Assembly: GCA_018806985.1 (NCBI GenBank)
Contig: JADANN010000339.1
Span: 310,001-374,000, forward strand
Direction: 5' to 3'
DNA: 64,000 nt
Source: Angiostrongylus vasorum
Lineage: Eukaryota > Nematoda > Chromadorea > Rhabditida > Metastrongylidae
This document shows positions 12,640-23,791 of this stretch, piece by piece (position 1 is the stretch's first letter; each line of letters starts with the position of its first letter). Position numbers and translations under genes: made by a program. A model generated the notes under the pieces. That model searched no databases, was not told the DNA's origin, and saw nothing but the letters and a program-made list of their open reading frames with translations.

Positions 12640-14500
12640 TGTTGAGAACAGTAAAGTAAGCGTGCATCATCCACATGACCCCGAAAGAGCTTTCTATTCG
12701 GCAACCTTACGGAGAAACTGCCAAAATCTCAGGGCTATTTCTGGACTGCCTAAGTGGCAAAGGACTAAGGTTACGAGCCATACCAACAGTGCACGAACTT
12801 TTGCATCTCAGTCCTCGATAGAAGACGTGATCATGCAGGCAGGAAGGTTAAGCTACAGAGTCATCGGACTGGGTGACACGAGAAAATGCTACACATTCAA
12901 ATTCAAAATTCAAAAAAACAAAATGCCTTCTGCTATGATTCCAGAGAAGAACAGCTCTTTGGAAAGTGCGACAAAAGAGGAGTCTGCGGCGTCGGCTTCC
13001 TCGCCGACATGAGTTTGTCTATGAACATTGATTCATTCGAACAGCTAACAACCCGAATCGGACCTTTACGATTAAAGAGATGCGGATCAATGCTGGCTTT
13101 AACAACCTTCGTCGTTTACGCGCCAACATTAAACTATAACGAAAAAAAAGGTCGAAGCGCTTTATATGGACTTGGAGAAGTTCTGTAGAGAAGACCATAC
13201 ATTCTTCAAGGTCATCATTGGAGATTTTAACGCCAAAATTGAACCCAGAAGAGCGTCTGAAGAACGTCACATTGAAACCAACGGATTAGAATGGAACGAA
13301 CAGGGTGAACGGCTATCTGAGTTTGTCGTGATCACCAAGACCATTAATGGTAACTCGCAATTCCTCAAGCCCGGCTGCCAACGCTAGACCTAGGAGTCTT
13401 CCAATGAAGAGTACTCTAATGAAGTAGATCACATCATAGTAAATCGAAGGCTTTGTTTAACCAATGTTGCAACCGTCCCAATATCCTGCACGGAATCACA
13501 CCATCGCCACGTTCACGCAAGGTTCTTGCGGAAATGAGAGAAAGCTGCTAGGTTTTTAAAAAAAGACCCAAAACCACCGTGAACTTGGATTTATTCAGAT
13601 CATCAGTCAGCTCTTGGGAAGGTACCCACCTTGGTAAGACCGACGACCAACACGAAAGGATAATTTATCATTCTCACGTTAGCGATATTAAACCTAAGTT
13701 CGAAAGTCACCAAGAGGCGTCTTCCTCCGGAAATACTCGAACTAGCAGCCCAGCGTGGAGCTGCACGAGCTAGAGGCAACGGCCAACACGTCTGAACTTG
13801 TAAAACAATGCGGAAAGGCGATAAAAGAAGATCTTAAAGAGAGAACAACAGCAGGTATGGTTGAGGTTGTAGAGACTGGGAAAGGCATTCGCAAAAGCCC
13901 TCTGAAGCACAGCCGATTACAAAACCAAGACCATTAGACTGCAAGGCCCTGTCGGAACAGTTATAGCTTCCATGAAGAACACCCGGCTTTATGCCCATTT
14001 TTCGAAAGCACGATTCTTCCTGCCTTCACGCAAGTGTCAGAAACCTAGTCGCTACGTAGACAGAATAAAAGAAGATTGCTCAGCTTTATAGGATGCGCAG
14101 AAGAAAAGGAAATGCTTGAAATATCCCGAATCGCTTAATTGAATGGAAAGATCGAAGCTCTGATCTACGTCAGCGATCAGAAATTAAATATGCTTTTTCT
14201 ACCTGCCAAACTGTCGAAGATGAGGAGGCCGTGCGACGTTATGCGCGTGAACAACAACCAATGGATAACAGCCGTGAGTGGATTCTTAAGGATGTTAGGC
14301 GTACTGCAGAAAGACCACCGACCCAATGGTTTTTCACAAAACCACTAGAAGAAGAATATTATGCCCAATTAGTCCCTAGAGCTGTAGAACGCGCTAGGCT
14401 ACGTTTGTTAATGGCAGGAGAAATGGGATGCTTAGCTGCACTCGCTCGAGTCATGCGAGGATCAACGGCACAACAGGTGAAACTAGTGAACATATAGATA
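12640..14500 (+). mobile_element. RTE-type retrotransposon fragment, internally deleted
   Basis: Plus-strand relative of the neighbouring RTE copy, more diverged. 12810-13560 covers most of the endonuclease, including [36 protein letters not shown] and NEQGERLSEFV. 13600-13930 is the linker with EDLKERTTAGMVEV. The RT core is deleted, and about 14230-14480 is the C-terminal PRAVERARLRLL segment and 3' end. Numerous stops. The two RTE copies meet head to head at about 12636. Confidence 0.85.
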
Positions 14501-15046
14501 AAAATCGCTTAATAAGCTTCCATAGATCACCATTCCAACAGAAAAAAGAGAACGTAGGATTACCAAACAAGTGAAATAGCCTATAAAATTGGCGACTCTT
14601 GCGAGCAAGAAAATGGAATAAAAAATGAGATTTCTTGCAACTTCATGAAATAGTTCGATTAGAGCTGTGGCTTGCAAAATCAACACAAGTAAGAAGTGTC
14701 GACAAAGTCCAAGCTAACTACAGCTTGACATACCACCTCTGTCAGCTGTAGTTTCGTTAGTAGTTGAGTAACTCGAGCTGGCACCGGTAAACTCTTTTTG
14801 TCGCCGTTGTGCACCAGTACTGTTTAGTCTCCTACGCCTGCTCAATAGTGGCGCACGTAAGGCCTAAGAATTTTGGCATCATTCCATCGTTACAGTTTCT
14901 TTATTCCTTTCTGGAGAGAAAGAATCGCAGTTTTTTCTTTGGGTTAGTTTCATATATGAATCAGTTTGGACTTTTTCGACTCGATATTGCACGGAGGAAG
15001 TTTCATAGAAAGTAAAATGGTTTTGGAAAAACGTAATTCATGCAGA
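14501..15046. other. intergenic or distal lipase intron, nothing recognised
   Basis: AT-rich DNA between the RTE relic and the F2 palindrome. The open frames at 14483-14686 and 14809-15015 are not supported by splice sites or domains. Confidence 0.4.
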
Positions 15047-15047
15047 A

Positions 15048-15411
15048 CGCCGGACTGCAGGTGTCTGAGGTGGGGAACGAACGCAATATTACCCTTTCCG
15101 GGGAGTAACGCGTTCCACCACTACACCATGCGAGTCCTTCGCTTCGCCTGTCTCTCAGCTAGTTCTATCGATCACTTGCCATCAGCAATCACCCGTCAAT
15201 GAGATTGATCTGGGGAGCCCAAATCGGCATTGATCTGGGGAGCCCAAATCGGCAACCCGTTGACGGATGATTGCTGATGGCAAGTGATCGATAGAACTAG
15301 CTAAGAGACAGGCGAAACGAAGTACCCGCATGGTGTGGTGGTGAACGCGTTACTCCCCGGAAAGGACAGTAACGCGTTCGTTCCCCCACCGCAGACACCT
15401 GCGGTCCGGAG
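15048..15411. repeat. F2 fold-back element, large palindrome
   Basis: The left arm (15048-15210) reads from CCGGACTGCAGGTGTCTGAG to TGCCATCAGCAATCACCCGT. The right arm (15255-15411) is its near-perfect reverse complement. The centre holds a direct duplication of a unit reading GATCTGGGGAGCCCAAATCG. The transcript or single strand would form a hairpin of about 150 bp. Flanking 15412-15490 is the usual F2 end with CCTGCCATTAAAAACAATAG. Confidence 0.88.
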
Positions 15412-15641
15412 TTTTGCAAATATCTCAGCACTATGTGAGTTATATTTCTCAACATATCCTGCCATTAAAAACAATAGGCAGTAAATAAAAGGGTTAAGAT
15501 TGTAATCTTAATTGTAATCCATGTAGTTTTGTGACTCTAAAGAGTCCTTCAGTAAAGCGGAATGTCGTAAACAGCAAAAAAAAACTGAAAGTTTTTTTTT
15601 AAACTAGAAAAAATTTCTATTAAGACGTTATGTTTTCTTAC

Positions 15642-18600
15642 CAACTTGTCGAATGCGCCTACTTTATTTCTTGCTTGAGTGATGTCGCACCCTGCTTGTC
15701 CATATTTAGCCACCTAGAAAACAATCGCATTGCATGGTTCCATCAAACAGTTTGGAAATTGCGTTAAATTAAATAAGTCCACTTTTCAAAGGGATATGAA
15801 GAGATCTAAATATAATAAAATATGGGCCTCAAAAAGTGTCAGTGTCATGTGCAAACCTTTACGTCATTTTTTGTTACCAGTCCTAAACGTACCCTAACTG
15901 AAAAATAGTGTCGATGATCCCATAGATAGCTGTGCGGCCGGTGATAGTAAAACTTATTTTTATTGGAACACGTAAAATCTTCTCCTTTGGGTTCACCTAG
16001 ACATTCCATGTACTCCGAATCTGGTGCCATAGAGGTTGGATACCTAAAATGAGAATATGCACTTTCTATGCCCTTCAGAAAACAATAATATTTCAAAGAT
16101 TGGACTTCCTCATTGCAGGCATCCGCATCGCCCGTAAGACGTGTTGATCGTTCACTGATGTGTACGTGAATCAGGAAAGTTTTCAAATCGCCAATATCGC
16201 GTGTTAGTATGGCTTGGTATACCTTCCTCATCCGACCGACGCAAAAAGCATTATTTCTGTCGTCTGGGATTTTCATTAAGAAAACGCGCAATGGTATCGG
16301 TGGTCATTTTCTTGAACTGGATGACGTAAAACAAATTGGCTTACTAAAAGCTGCTGTGCATCACTTGTTTTTTATGAGCAACTACTATTCAATTTGATTT
16401 GGTTTGCAAAATCCTATGCTTCTGCTTTGCTGATCGTTGACTGTTGAGCATTTAGCTTAGTGTTTTGTCTTCTTCGTTGCATCTGCAGTGGCTTGGAGAG
16501 ACAATCATGCCACTCATTTGCTCCTTATTCATCGAAGCGAAGCGACTCGTCACACTGACTTTTCCATTCAGGTCTATATATCAGGATCATGCAGAAAACG
16601 CCCATCTTTTTTCTGAGCATGGGACTTCATGCAGCAACAGAAATAAGCTTGTTACTTAGAAACACCGTCTTCTCAGGAATTGACTCGAGGCAAATTTTTT
16701 CGATATTCGATTCCACGTCAGGCCGCATTTGTTTTTCCTGTTTAATGCTTACTGTTAAGGACAAAATCAGCACGAAAAAAATGGGGTAGCTGACACACAC
16801 TGACTACCATTTGCACCTATTTCTATTCTCTTTCCTACCGCAGTGTATCGTCTTTCATACTTTATCCTTGCCTACTGGAATCGATTTCGGTGCTTCGTTA
16901 TTGATAGAGATATTCATCTAACTTGTTTTGACAGAAAGACGTTCTCTTAAAATTTTTGCACTAATGTTTGGAGTGTCAATCACTCAAAGTGGGAGTGAGA
17001 AATGCGTTCAATGAGTTGTGCCTTATCGTCTCAGTCACTATAACATAGTGCATTTCAACGAAGCTGAGATATTTGCAAAACTCTGGACCGCAGGTGCCTA
17101 TGGTGTGGAACGAACGCGCTATTGTCCTTTCCGGGGAGCAACGCGTTCACCACCACACTATGCGGGTCCTTCGTTTCACCTTTCTCTCAGCTAGTTCTAT
17201 CGATCTTTTTGCCATCAGCAATCACCCGTCAACGGGATTGATCTGGGGGAGCCCAAATCGGCATTGAACCCAGTTAAGCTGAGGCTATAGTTATAGTCAC
17301 AATTTCATAATCACCATAGGCACCTGCGGTCCAGAGTTTTGCAAATATCTCAGCTTCGTTGAAGTTATATTTCGCAATATACCCTGCCATCAAAAAGAGT
17401 AGGCAGTAGGCAAAAAAGGTTAAAATAGTGCATTTCGTTTTCTTAACTTGGATCATCAGGTCTTCCGCCTAAGTTTTCGATATTAGCACGCGCTTGTAGT
17501 AAGCCTACGTCATCGTCCCTAGAGGTTTTGCCAGCCTACGTTGGTTCTAAGATTATACCAACATTTCCATCCCTATTTAGCTTAATGCTTTTGTGCCTGA
17601 GGCACTTACGGAAAAACAACTCATAATTTTTTACAATGTTTTGGTGACGAATACCCGCAAGAAACGTGGAGGTTTCATCCGTTAAGTTCATTAATAGTAG
17701 TCAAACTCTTGAAGAGTGGATGAGCGAAATTCTTGAAAGGAACTTTTGGATCTGACTGTTACATAATAAAGCTTAAAAAGTAGATACACATTCCTAAGAA
17801 ACTAGGTGGGAATTTCGCTAACACGGACGGAAGTGTCTTATGAAGACAACTGACCAAAATAGAAGGCAAGAAAGGCGCAAGCAAAGAAGACGTGGTCAAA
17901 TTGGAAAGCGAACACGCCGCCACCATGAACACCACCGATTTTTCCCACCAGTAGTAGAAAAGCGAAAAAGATTTTACAGATATATGTTTAAGCCTACCAA
18001 ATTTCCGTCCCGTGATGATAAGGCTGGTTCTTGGCGTCGATATTACAGGGTAGGCTCACGTCCTTTCCAAAAAAAAGCGGTTTGTTTTTAGCACAAGGTG
18101 GTGAATGTGGAACAATATCGTGTCGGAATACCACTCGATAGCTGCAAACTCGATAAAACGTTTAAGCACCGTTAACATTTTTGGTCTACTGACTTTCTTC
18201 ATTAGGCTTTTACCACAATTATAGGACTTGTTCTCCAATGGCCCACGTTTTTATGCCAGTTCACTTTCTTTACGGCTTGTAAAGAACCTTAACAAAAAAT
18301 CTACTCAGCCGATTGTTCTTATGGTCTCAATTGGAGCTAATCTTGCATTTTTCTAGCTTATTAATTTGTTGAAGTTGCAGTTTCGTATCAGTGTGCTTTC
18401 TAGGCGCATGTGAAGTGGTTTAGACTTCTTGAGCGCCTTCAGTTACTAAATAAATTACCTTAGAGGTATCATACTGTCAAAGTTTGAAGCGAAGTCGACA
18501 TCACCGACACGAGGCTGACCAAACGTGTAGACGACGAGTTGGTCTCCTTCCCGATAGCCTGGAAAAAAGCACATCTCAGAAATGCACGAAATCACCGAAG

Positions 18601-21600
18601 CATATGGAAGTAGTGGCCGACGAACGTATCATTAACTGAATTGGAATTTTTGCACCTGTTCACATTGAAAAGATATTAATGCGGAGTTGTAGAATATGAC
18701 CACAAAGTCGTTAAATAATAGTGCCCCCTACTTTCTTCACCACTCTGCGTTTCTTTCTCTGGCCTTACCTTGCTTTGCAATCCGAGCGGCTGCCAATGCC
18801 GCTAGAGCTCCACCTAGAGAATGACCGGTCAACATGATGTTGTAGTCCTGAAATGTTAAACAGTGTGGGAACTACAATCTACCTACACTTTCAAATAAAA
18901 ATTCTTATTTCCTTATTTTGTAGGCAAGGATGTAAGATTACATACAGCATATTTGGAGTTGCTGAGTACTTGTTCAACTGACGGCCAAAGCACGAGGTGT
19001 GCGTTCATGAAGTATTGGTTGACCTAAACGATGTATTCTTGGACAACAGGGTAACATTTTTATGAAGGTGTGCACGCACTTCGGCAGAATTTCCTAAAAA
19101 ATAGATCGGTTTTGAGCTGTTCCCATTGTAAATCGCCGGCCGACAGCCAGCAAATTTATCGGCGCAACAAGAGGTTACGAAAGATTGCCTATGTGTAATG
19201 AGGACGCTATTTTCTCTTTGTTGTAGTATTCACTCTTTTATTTCGTGGGGGGTGGAGGAAGGGGTGGGAGGGGGGCAAGCGAAACAATTTCCCAAAAAGA
19301 AAGTCCCGTTTACGTTGCCCTTTATTAGCGATGAAGTAAGCGTAGCTATTAAACGATGCTTAAGAAGAGCAGGTCTAGAGGAATCGGTAGCGATAGTTGA
19401 AATACCACCGGCTACTCTACTTCGTCACTTAGTTCGTAACCGCCTATATGACCGTCTATGTGAGACAACAAATTGCGTAATTTGCTCTTACGGCAGGGAT
19501 GGTGATTGCATGAGTTCAGGTACGATATACCTGATCTCTTGTAATACCTGCGAAGATGAATATATTGGCGGAACGGGAAGACCTTTAAGTATCCGTATAA
19601 AAGAACACCTAGACAGCAAACGAAAATCAAAACAAGGCACGCCACTAGGCACGCATAGGATACAAAAACATAGCGGAGACGATTTTGATATTAAAGTCGC
19701 TATCCTCGCACAGGAGACTAAAACACCAGCGCGAGAACTTCTTGAGGCTTTTGGATAAATGCCAAAAGCTCTACAATGAATAGCAGGGAGAAATGCCCAG
19801 AGGTCACACGCGACCTGACCCCATATGTTCGCATCAATTTCTGATGTGGGATGGTGCAGTCATCAACCTTATGCGACCATAATCAGCTGTTCTAATCTTC
19901 CTCATTGGAAGGCACGTAAAAAAGCCGTGAGTTTTTTCGAGAAGCTGTGGATCATGTAATTGCCATAGAGTTTTTCGTCTTTTTGTAAGTGTTATTGAAG
20001 CGTTTGGCCTAGTAAATTGTATATCAGTATACCCTTCCAGCCTCTGAAGAAGGCGATACTGCCGAAACGTCAGCTGCAGTTGCATTGTATTGTGTTTTTC
20101 TATGGAAGTAAATGTATGCTGCATAACAACCTCGCGATTGCTGAACAAGAAAGCGATGTATTCTTTTATTTCTGTTGCTAAAAGTTTCTTTTCGATCCAC
20201 AAGGGTTCTTGAGTGATTTTGATGAGGCCTAGGAACGCCAAAACACTGCTATCCTAAAATTCTAGGGTGGCTCTATTCGACCAGCATCCAACGAAATTTA
20301 TAAAGAAGACGAAGCCCTTAACTGGTAGCGGAACTATAACCAAATCAAATTGTGTTCATGGTTGATATATTATAGAGAGCAACTCGAATGAAAAAAAGCT
20401 GGGAATAGCACAATATCTAAAGTCTGACCATGTAAAAGAAGACTTCTAGACACTCCGTTTTGCCACGCCACTTTAAGCATAAAGTCAAAGATGTCGAGAA
20501 CAACCAAGCAGAAAAGACGTCAAATTAAGGTTGAAGATAAACTAGGAAGCGAAAAAATCTAAAAACCTACTTTTTTTAAATCTCGACACAAATAATTACA
20601 CTTTCTTGTACTATTGACTTGACATGCTGTTGACGTGAAATATTCATTCCGCAAACGTTTCGAAGTCTTCGTCTTCTTCAGAGCCGCATTGGTCTGAGTT
20701 GATGATCCACCGGTAGTGGTCCACGTGAAGTGGGTGTTCGTTGTCGCATCGAGTTGAATCCAGTGAAGTGGAGCAGCGGCCGAATAAAAAATCTCATTTG
20801 AAGGCGTTTTTTCTATATAGCGTGGCTGTTGTTCTATTCGGTATGATAAGAACCACCCATATCCCGTGGATCATCGACTTGGACGAATGCGGCTCTAAAG
20901 AAGACGAAGATGTCGAAACGTTAGCCGAATAAGCACTTCGTACCAACGTCGTGTCAGCTCAAAAATACAAAAAAGTAAGAAGGAAATAATCCCCTAATTT
21001 TTAACTCTGTAATGCAAAACTGTTGAGAGAAAGCGGGTATCACAGTGGTAGTGATCCCGTCCATTACGCGGACGGCTTAATGCACCCAGATGCAGGTTCG
21101 AATCCGTCCGGACCAGCAAGTCTCTCATCTCTCCAGGATGGGAAAGTGGTCTCGTATCGGACTTGTCTGAACCGTTCTTTTTTGTGATCCAGGTGGAAAC
21201 ACTTCAGCTCAGCTTTTCAGGAGTCTAAGGACAGTCGAGTCGACCAGCGTTCAATGGTATTCGTAATTCCTCAAGGAGAAGTCGAACCCACACGAATTCC
21301 TTCCTAGATGGTAGATACAAGGAAACGAATCGAATGAAAGAAGCGCTGGGACATGTAATGTCGAGTCATGAACTACCACTAATAAAAATAAGTAGAAAAA
21401 ACTGAAGGAAAACAGGAACGGAGTAAACGAAAATTAGAAAGCTTCACATACGCTTCCAATGCCAAAAAAATTCCACTAGTGAATTCAATGACTTCACTCC
21501 CTGGAGAAGAAGTTGATCCTGGAAAGTCATCTGCGTAGTACACCTTTTTAAAAAAGTTTCTATCAATTAAAAAGCCTATAAAATTTTACCACCGTTCTTG

Positions 21601-23791
21601 TCCCTCTGAAGACGACTATTAACTGCTTTTTCACGCTGGACACAACTGAAAATAATGTGTGTCAGGTCAAAAATCGTTTGCAAATTCTACTAAGATGATC
21701 CATAAACGAAACGGTTTCGAAAATTCATGGTACGATCTTTAGTTAAACAGCATACCTTTTACTTCCATACAATAACACACATAGAGCACAATCGAAGCTG
21801 ACGTTTCGGTAGATCGCCTTCTTCGGAGCTCTTTTTCACCTGTCTTCTATCGAAGAAGAACAGCTGCTCAGAGTCGCATATGGTTGAGCGGCTGTTCTTC
21901 TTCGATGGAAGACAGGTGAAAAAAGAGGCTCCGAAGAAGGCGATTCTATCGAAAAGTCAGCTACGATTGTGCTGTATGTGTGTTACTGTATGGAGTAAAC
22001 GTATGCTGTTTAACAACCTCGCGATTGCTGAGAGAGAAAACGACGAATTTATAGTCCAATGCCGAGGTTAATAGAAAGTCGATCCTGGGTGCTATCTCTA
22101 GTGTCGTGTAAATCACACAAACCCAGGAACGAAATTATTCGGAACTGTGGCCTCAGTCTCGTGTTCATCTCAATAGTTTACTATTAAGCAACGAGTGTTC
22201 CTGAGTGTCGAATTCTAGAATACATCTTGATGTAGTCACACAGGATAAAGATATAAGCATGCCCGTCCGTAAGCCTAACTAAGGAATAACCAATTGCTTC
22301 TAAACGTAGTCGTTCTGAAGAAAATCTCAAGGTGGCAAGCATTTCCCTGCTAGTGGCTTGCACTGGTGTCATTCAGATAGCCCATGATAGGTCAATGAGA
22401 ATTATTTATGAAGCAAACAGTTGGTTCTTGAATGAGATCCATTACAGTAACAATAAACTTATAGCATTAGCTTACTACGACTTTGTCATGTTCATACTTT
22501 GAAAGAAGCTTGTAGTCATCTGCCTATATCTTTATACCCAATTATATTAATCAGGTATGGGGTGTGCCAATCGTGCTGCAACACACACCTAGTCTTTCGT
22601 TGGATTCCGGGAAAAATTAATGCTGGACTTGCCTGGGAAGATAGAAACACTTACTTCGATAGGCACCATGCAAGTCACTGAATCTACCAATCCAATCATC
22701 TCTACGATGCAGTCGTATGCATACACTTTATTCCTAAAGGGCTGATCGAAGCCGAAACTTTATTCTTTATTTGATATTACTTTAAGACAAGACTGATGGG
22801 TGGCATTTCCAGTGTTAAGCTTTTTGATTGCAGTACGTTTCCACACTTCGATAAGACAACGACAATGGATAATTCACCTATGAAGTTTTCACATATATTA
22901 TTCCATTGATCGCACAAGATTTTTGTAGTGGAAAAAATCGTTTGAGACCTCGTGGGACGGGAATGTTCTGGAAGAATTATTTATTTAATATAGTGGTTCG
23001 AACTATAAAAAATAGACCAACTAGTCGACTAGTTTATACTTACTTGGTACTTCAATGGCCCGTCCTCAGCGTTGCGCGGACCCCAGCATAATCTCCACTT
23101 TTCAGAGATTTGCTGATTAGACCGTTGTGGTTCCCTGGAATCCCGAGGTCAACTTGGCAACTTGGCCAAAGTCTCCTCCAGGTCCTCACCACCACAGGCA
23201 GTCGCAGCTCTTGTTGATCAGAGGGAGATTTGCCACCATGCGACTTTGATACCAGGACGGTGGTTGATCCTGGTATTGGTTTACTCGTAGCTAGGCTTCC
23301 AGATGGAAACGCCGGACTCGTTCTCAGATTGGGAGACCCTCCCAGCGGGGTGAATCCACCCGCTGTACATCGCACCCATCTTCCAGCCACGATGAGGCGG
23401 TAAACCGTTGGAAGGACAACTAGTTTATAGTAGTTATATTTGAAAAATGTAGCAGTTCATTTTTTTGGAACCATTTTTTTGTGCTAAACTGTCATTAATA
23501 GCATGTGTTTTTTTATCGTGAAGATATAGTATGCAGAACTCTCTAATGCTTTCCACTAGCCTTCAATATCCCACTACTAACTTTATCTACGCAAGTTTTT
23601 TAGCGCGTTTCGAATCAAACAAAATTACCACTTTTATTTTCTGTTAGTTTCAAGAGGCAGGTGTTTTACACAATCCGACCAGATTCGCATTTGCTTCAAT
23701 CCAAACAGAAAAGCTTCTTTGACCCACCGATTCAGACATTCTTCTATTTGGTCACCGTATGCGCCAGCAGCCATGTTTAGCATTTGGCGCG
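15642..23791 (-). CDS. class 3 (alpha/beta hydrolase) lipase, partial gene model
   Basis: Secreted-type triacylglycerol lipase family, strongly expanded in nematodes. Supported exons in order: 23791-23728 (ARQMLNMAAGAYGDQIEECL), 21645-21593 (KKQLIVVFRGTRT, oxyanion strand), 21543-21452 (VYYADDFPGST...), 19023-18946 (VNQYFMNAHLVLWPSVEQVL), 18847-18769 (MLTGHSLGGALAALAAARIA, nucleophile serine), 18558-18459 (VVYTFGQPRVGD), 18141-17998 (YRVVFRHDIVPHSPPC, catalytic Asp; then PYHHGTEIW), 16043-15893 (YPTSMAP..., DHRHYFSV, catalytic His), 15713-15642 (VAKYGQAGCDITQARNKV). Phases agree from 19023 through 15642. The junction 21452 to 19023 is out of phase, so an exon is missing there, or was lost where the PLE inserted. 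The first exon (signal peptide) and last exon were not found. The acceptor of the 23791 exon is weak. Confidence 0.82.
17052..17440. repeat. F2 fold-back element with long terminal inverted repeats
   Basis: The left end (17058-17102), TTCAACGAAGCTGAGATATT onward, is repeated inverted at the right end (17318-17372). The body carries the family blocks AACGCGTTCACCACCACAC and GGGAGCCCAAATCGGCATTG. The right edge has CCCTGCCATCAAAAAGAGTA then GGCAGTAGG. It lies in a lipase intron. Confidence 0.82.
19296..20130 (+). mobile_element. Penelope-like element 3' remnant with GIY-YIG endonuclease
   Basis: Antisense within a lipase intron. The open frame to 19758 carries PFISDEVSVAIKRCLRRAGL, VRNRLYDRLC, a CVIC...CNTC cysteine set and the GIY-YIG core (TIYLISC, DEYIGGTGRPLSIRIKEHL), typical of the PLE C-terminal endonuclease. 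A frameshift near 19755 moves the end into another frame, where CPEVTRDLTPYVRINF precedes a stop at about 19843. The reverse transcriptase is absent (5' truncation). From 19850 to about 20130 follows the non-coding terminal region with the hammerhead-like motif at 20038 and CAACCTCGCGATTGCTGA. Not autonomous. Confidence 0.88.
20038..20075 (+). ncRNA. hammerhead-ribozyme-like motif in the PLE 3' region
   Basis: CAGC, CT, core CTGAAGA, A, stem II GGC/GCC around a 6-nt loop, then GAAACGTC and A, GCTG. Stem I can pair CAGC with GCTG. Stem III is only ACGU, as in the minimal PLE hammerheads that act as dimers. Cleavage would fall after GUC. Confidence 0.62.
20651..20685 (-). ncRNA. hammerhead-ribozyme-like motif, left end of family H copy
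   Basis: Minus strand: GGCT, core CTGAAGA, A, GAC...TTC (stem II, one mismatch), GAAACGTTTGC. The stem I partner is degraded (TTGC for AGCC). Confidence 0.5.
20891..20926 (+). ncRNA. hammerhead-ribozyme-like motif, right end of family H copy
   Basis: GGCT, CTAAAGA, A, GAC, loop GAAGAT, GTC, GAAACGTT, AGCC. Stem I GGCT/AGCC and stem II are intact. The conserved core G5 is A here, which should inactivate cleavage. Confidence 0.55.
21028..21120 (+). other. tRNA-like sequence with perfect B box
   Basis: An A-box-like TATCACAGTGGTAGTG, a 6-bp anticodon-like hairpin CCGTCC/GGACGG, and a B box GGTTCGAATCC in tRNA-like order and spacing. No acceptor stem closes, so it is a pseudo-tRNA or the head of another SINE family rather than a functional tRNA. 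Confidence 0.5.
21742..22014. repeat. palindrome of two inverted PLE terminal sequences
   Basis: Left arm from GTTAAACAGCATAC at 21742, right arm ending GTATGCTGTTTAAC at 22014; arms about 130 bp with a short spacer at about 21870-21885. Each arm contains the PLE terminal region, including a hammerhead-like motif (minus at 21797-21830, plus at 21926-21963; core CCGAAGA and eroded stem II). Followed by ACAACCTCGCGATTGCTGA, the same PLE end as at 20130, and PLE tail to about 22130. Confidence 0.85.
22480..22700 (+). repeat. possible diverged SINE copy
   Basis: 22600-22680 resembles the body of the tRNA-derived SINE (GGACTTGCCTGGGAAGATAG against ACTTGTCTGGGAGGATAGCA). The head is not convincing. 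Confidence 0.35.
23040..23415 (-). repeat. dispersed repeat family F1, copy 4
   Basis: From TACTTCAATGGCCCGTCCTC to GATGAGGCGGTAAACCGTTG. A 112-codon frame (23052-23390, minus) is open along most of it, in the frame also open in other copies. It lies in the 5' part of the lipase gene between the exons at 23728 and 21645. Confidence 0.82.

Larger units (their letters stand above)
20590..20960. mobile_element. short non-autonomous element with hammerhead-like motif at both ends
   Basis: Family H. The left end has the motif on the minus strand (20651-20685), the right end on the plus strand (20891-20926), followed by CGTCGTGTCAGCTCAA, a version of the family terminus CCTCGTGTAAGCTCA. The interior carries GATGATCCACCGG and its inverted counterpart CGTGGATCATCGAC. 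There is no coding capacity. It lies in the same lipase intron as the PLE remnant. Confidence 0.65.

Noticed and set aside
9803..14500. Single twin-primed RTE insertion
   Set aside because: The two halves overlap in content (both have endonuclease and 3' end) and differ in divergence, so they are separate copies.
15048..15411. CRISPR-like or operator-like symmetry
   Set aside because: The symmetry is one large repeat-derived palindrome in a eukaryotic genome, not spaced direct repeats.
17840..18091. 83-codon plus-strand frame rich in Lys and Arg
   Set aside because: Much of it is antisense to the lipase exon 18141-17998, which is in phase with its neighbours; no other support.
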